A stretch of DNA of 5,451 bases from Planctomycetota bacterium (GTDB lineage: Bacteria; Planctomycetota; UBA1135; UBA2386), in assembly GCA_020425915.1 (NCBI GenBank), contig JAGQQZ010000263.1, positions 1 through 5,451 on the forward strand, in the 5' to 3' direction. The position numbers were made by a program, and so were the translations under genes. Shown piece after piece: positions 5,006-5,451 of the stretch. The notes beneath the pieces were generated by a model, which saw nothing but the letters and a program-made list of their open reading frames with translations, searched no databases and had not been told where the DNA came from. The first letter of the stretch is position 1, and each line of letters opens with the position of its first letter.

Positions 5006-5451
5006 AGATCAGGCGGAACGCTTCGCCGTCGTGCGTGGCCACCAGCGGATCGCGGTGCAGCAACTCGTGCAGGCAGTGCCCGAACTCCGCGAGCCTGGGG
5101 TGCTCGGCCACGAGTTGATCCGAGGACATCGGGCTGGAACTCGCGCGGAGCGCCTCCCGCGCCTGGTGCTGGATCCAACCCGTCAGGCCGAGCGAGGCCT
5201 GGGCGACCATGTCGCCGGGCAGGAACTCGTAGCGTCCGTGGCGTCGCAGCAGGTCGGCGAGCAGGTGTTCCGTCAGGAACGCGCCTCCGAGTTCGGCCGC
5301 CGTCACGGCCTTGGAGATCTGGTACAGCGTCGAGTAGCCGCCGTGTTGCTCGAGGCACTGGTCCGTGACGATCAGCAACCGACGGAGGCGATCGGTGTCG
5401 AACGGGTAGTTGACGACCATGTCGACGCGGTCCGGCGTCGGACAGACGAAC
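5004..5451 (-). CDS. Unrecognised protein, C-terminal part, possible tandem winged-helix; runs off right edge
   Basis: The minus-strand frame is open through the right edge. An ATG at 5418-5420 would give 138 residues, but about ten further in-frame codons precede it (reading Phe-Val-Cys-Pro-Thr-Pro-Asp-Arg-Val-Asp) with no stop and no good ribosome site at the ATG. I therefore treat this as the 3' part of a longer gene. Counting from that Met, residues 8-70 are helical, with a Gly-Gly-Tyr-Ser-Thr-Leu-Tyr-Gln-Ile-Ser-Lys-Ala helix-turn-helix-like stretch and a following Arg-Tyr-Glu-Phe-Leu-Pro-Gly-Asp that could be a wing. Residues 83-138 repeat the pattern more weakly (Ser-Ser-Asp-Gln-Leu-Val-Ala-Glu, then Leu-Val-Ala-Thr-His-Asp-Gly-Glu-Ala-Phe-Arg-Leu-Ile). 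Tandem winged-helix DNA-binding or protein-interaction modules are a reasonable guess from secondary-structure pattern only. There is no signal peptide or membrane segment. No family is recognised. Confidence 0.75.
   Translation of the reverse strand, partial: FVCPTPDRVDMVVNYPFDTDRLRRLLIVTDQCLEQHGGYSTLYQISKAVTAAELGGAFLTEHLLADLLRRHGRYEFLPGDMVAQASLGLTGWIQHQAREALRASSSPMSSDQLVAEHPRLAEFGHCLHELLHRDPLVATHDGEAFRLI

Overview
The window is G+C-rich (estimated by eye at well above 60%). Its genes are tightly packed, and it encodes an outer-membrane-type beta-barrel with a lipobox. This points to a high-GC, diderm (Gram-negative type) bacterium. A myxobacterial, planctomycetal or similar soil/marine lineage would fit, but the sequence alone does not fix the phylum. 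I see no RNA genes, CRISPR array, insertion sequence or other mobile element.

Left part (1-2770, + strand): three genes overlap or abut and read as one operon. The first is the 3' part of a YeaH/YhbH (DUF444) VWA-domain gene, cut by the left edge inside its metal-binding motif. It overlaps by one base a complete SpoVR/YcgB gene, and together they form the conserved prkA-yeaH-spoVR stress/sporulation cluster; prkA itself is expected just left of the window. The SpoVR stop codon in turn overlaps the start of a six-helix membrane protein of rhomboid type. I place that start on a CTG codon (2030) because a strong Shine-Dalgarno sequence is correctly spaced before it and the resulting N-terminus matches the usual rhomboid N-terminus. 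The protein lacks the catalytic serine, so it looks like an inactive rhomboid ('pseudo-rhomboid').

Middle (2778-3971, - strand): a radical SAM enzyme with a short, four-cysteine SPASM/twitch-like C-terminal domain converges on the rhomboid gene. Only 7 bases separate the two stop codons, and a perfect small inverted repeat takes in both of them. No substrate or precursor-peptide gene is visible beside it.

Right part (4084-5451, - strand): a predicted lipid-anchored, MetA-pathway-type outer-membrane barrel, followed by the C-terminal part of an unrecognised protein that runs off the right edge and looks like two small winged-helix-type units. The two intergenic gaps on this side (112 and 113 bases) hold inverted repeats, one of which resembles a rho-independent terminator.

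The most notable points are the CTG start overlapping the spoVR stop codon, and the coupling of an apparently inactive rhomboid to the PrkA-YeaH-SpoVR module. Most of the rest looks like ordinary chromosome.
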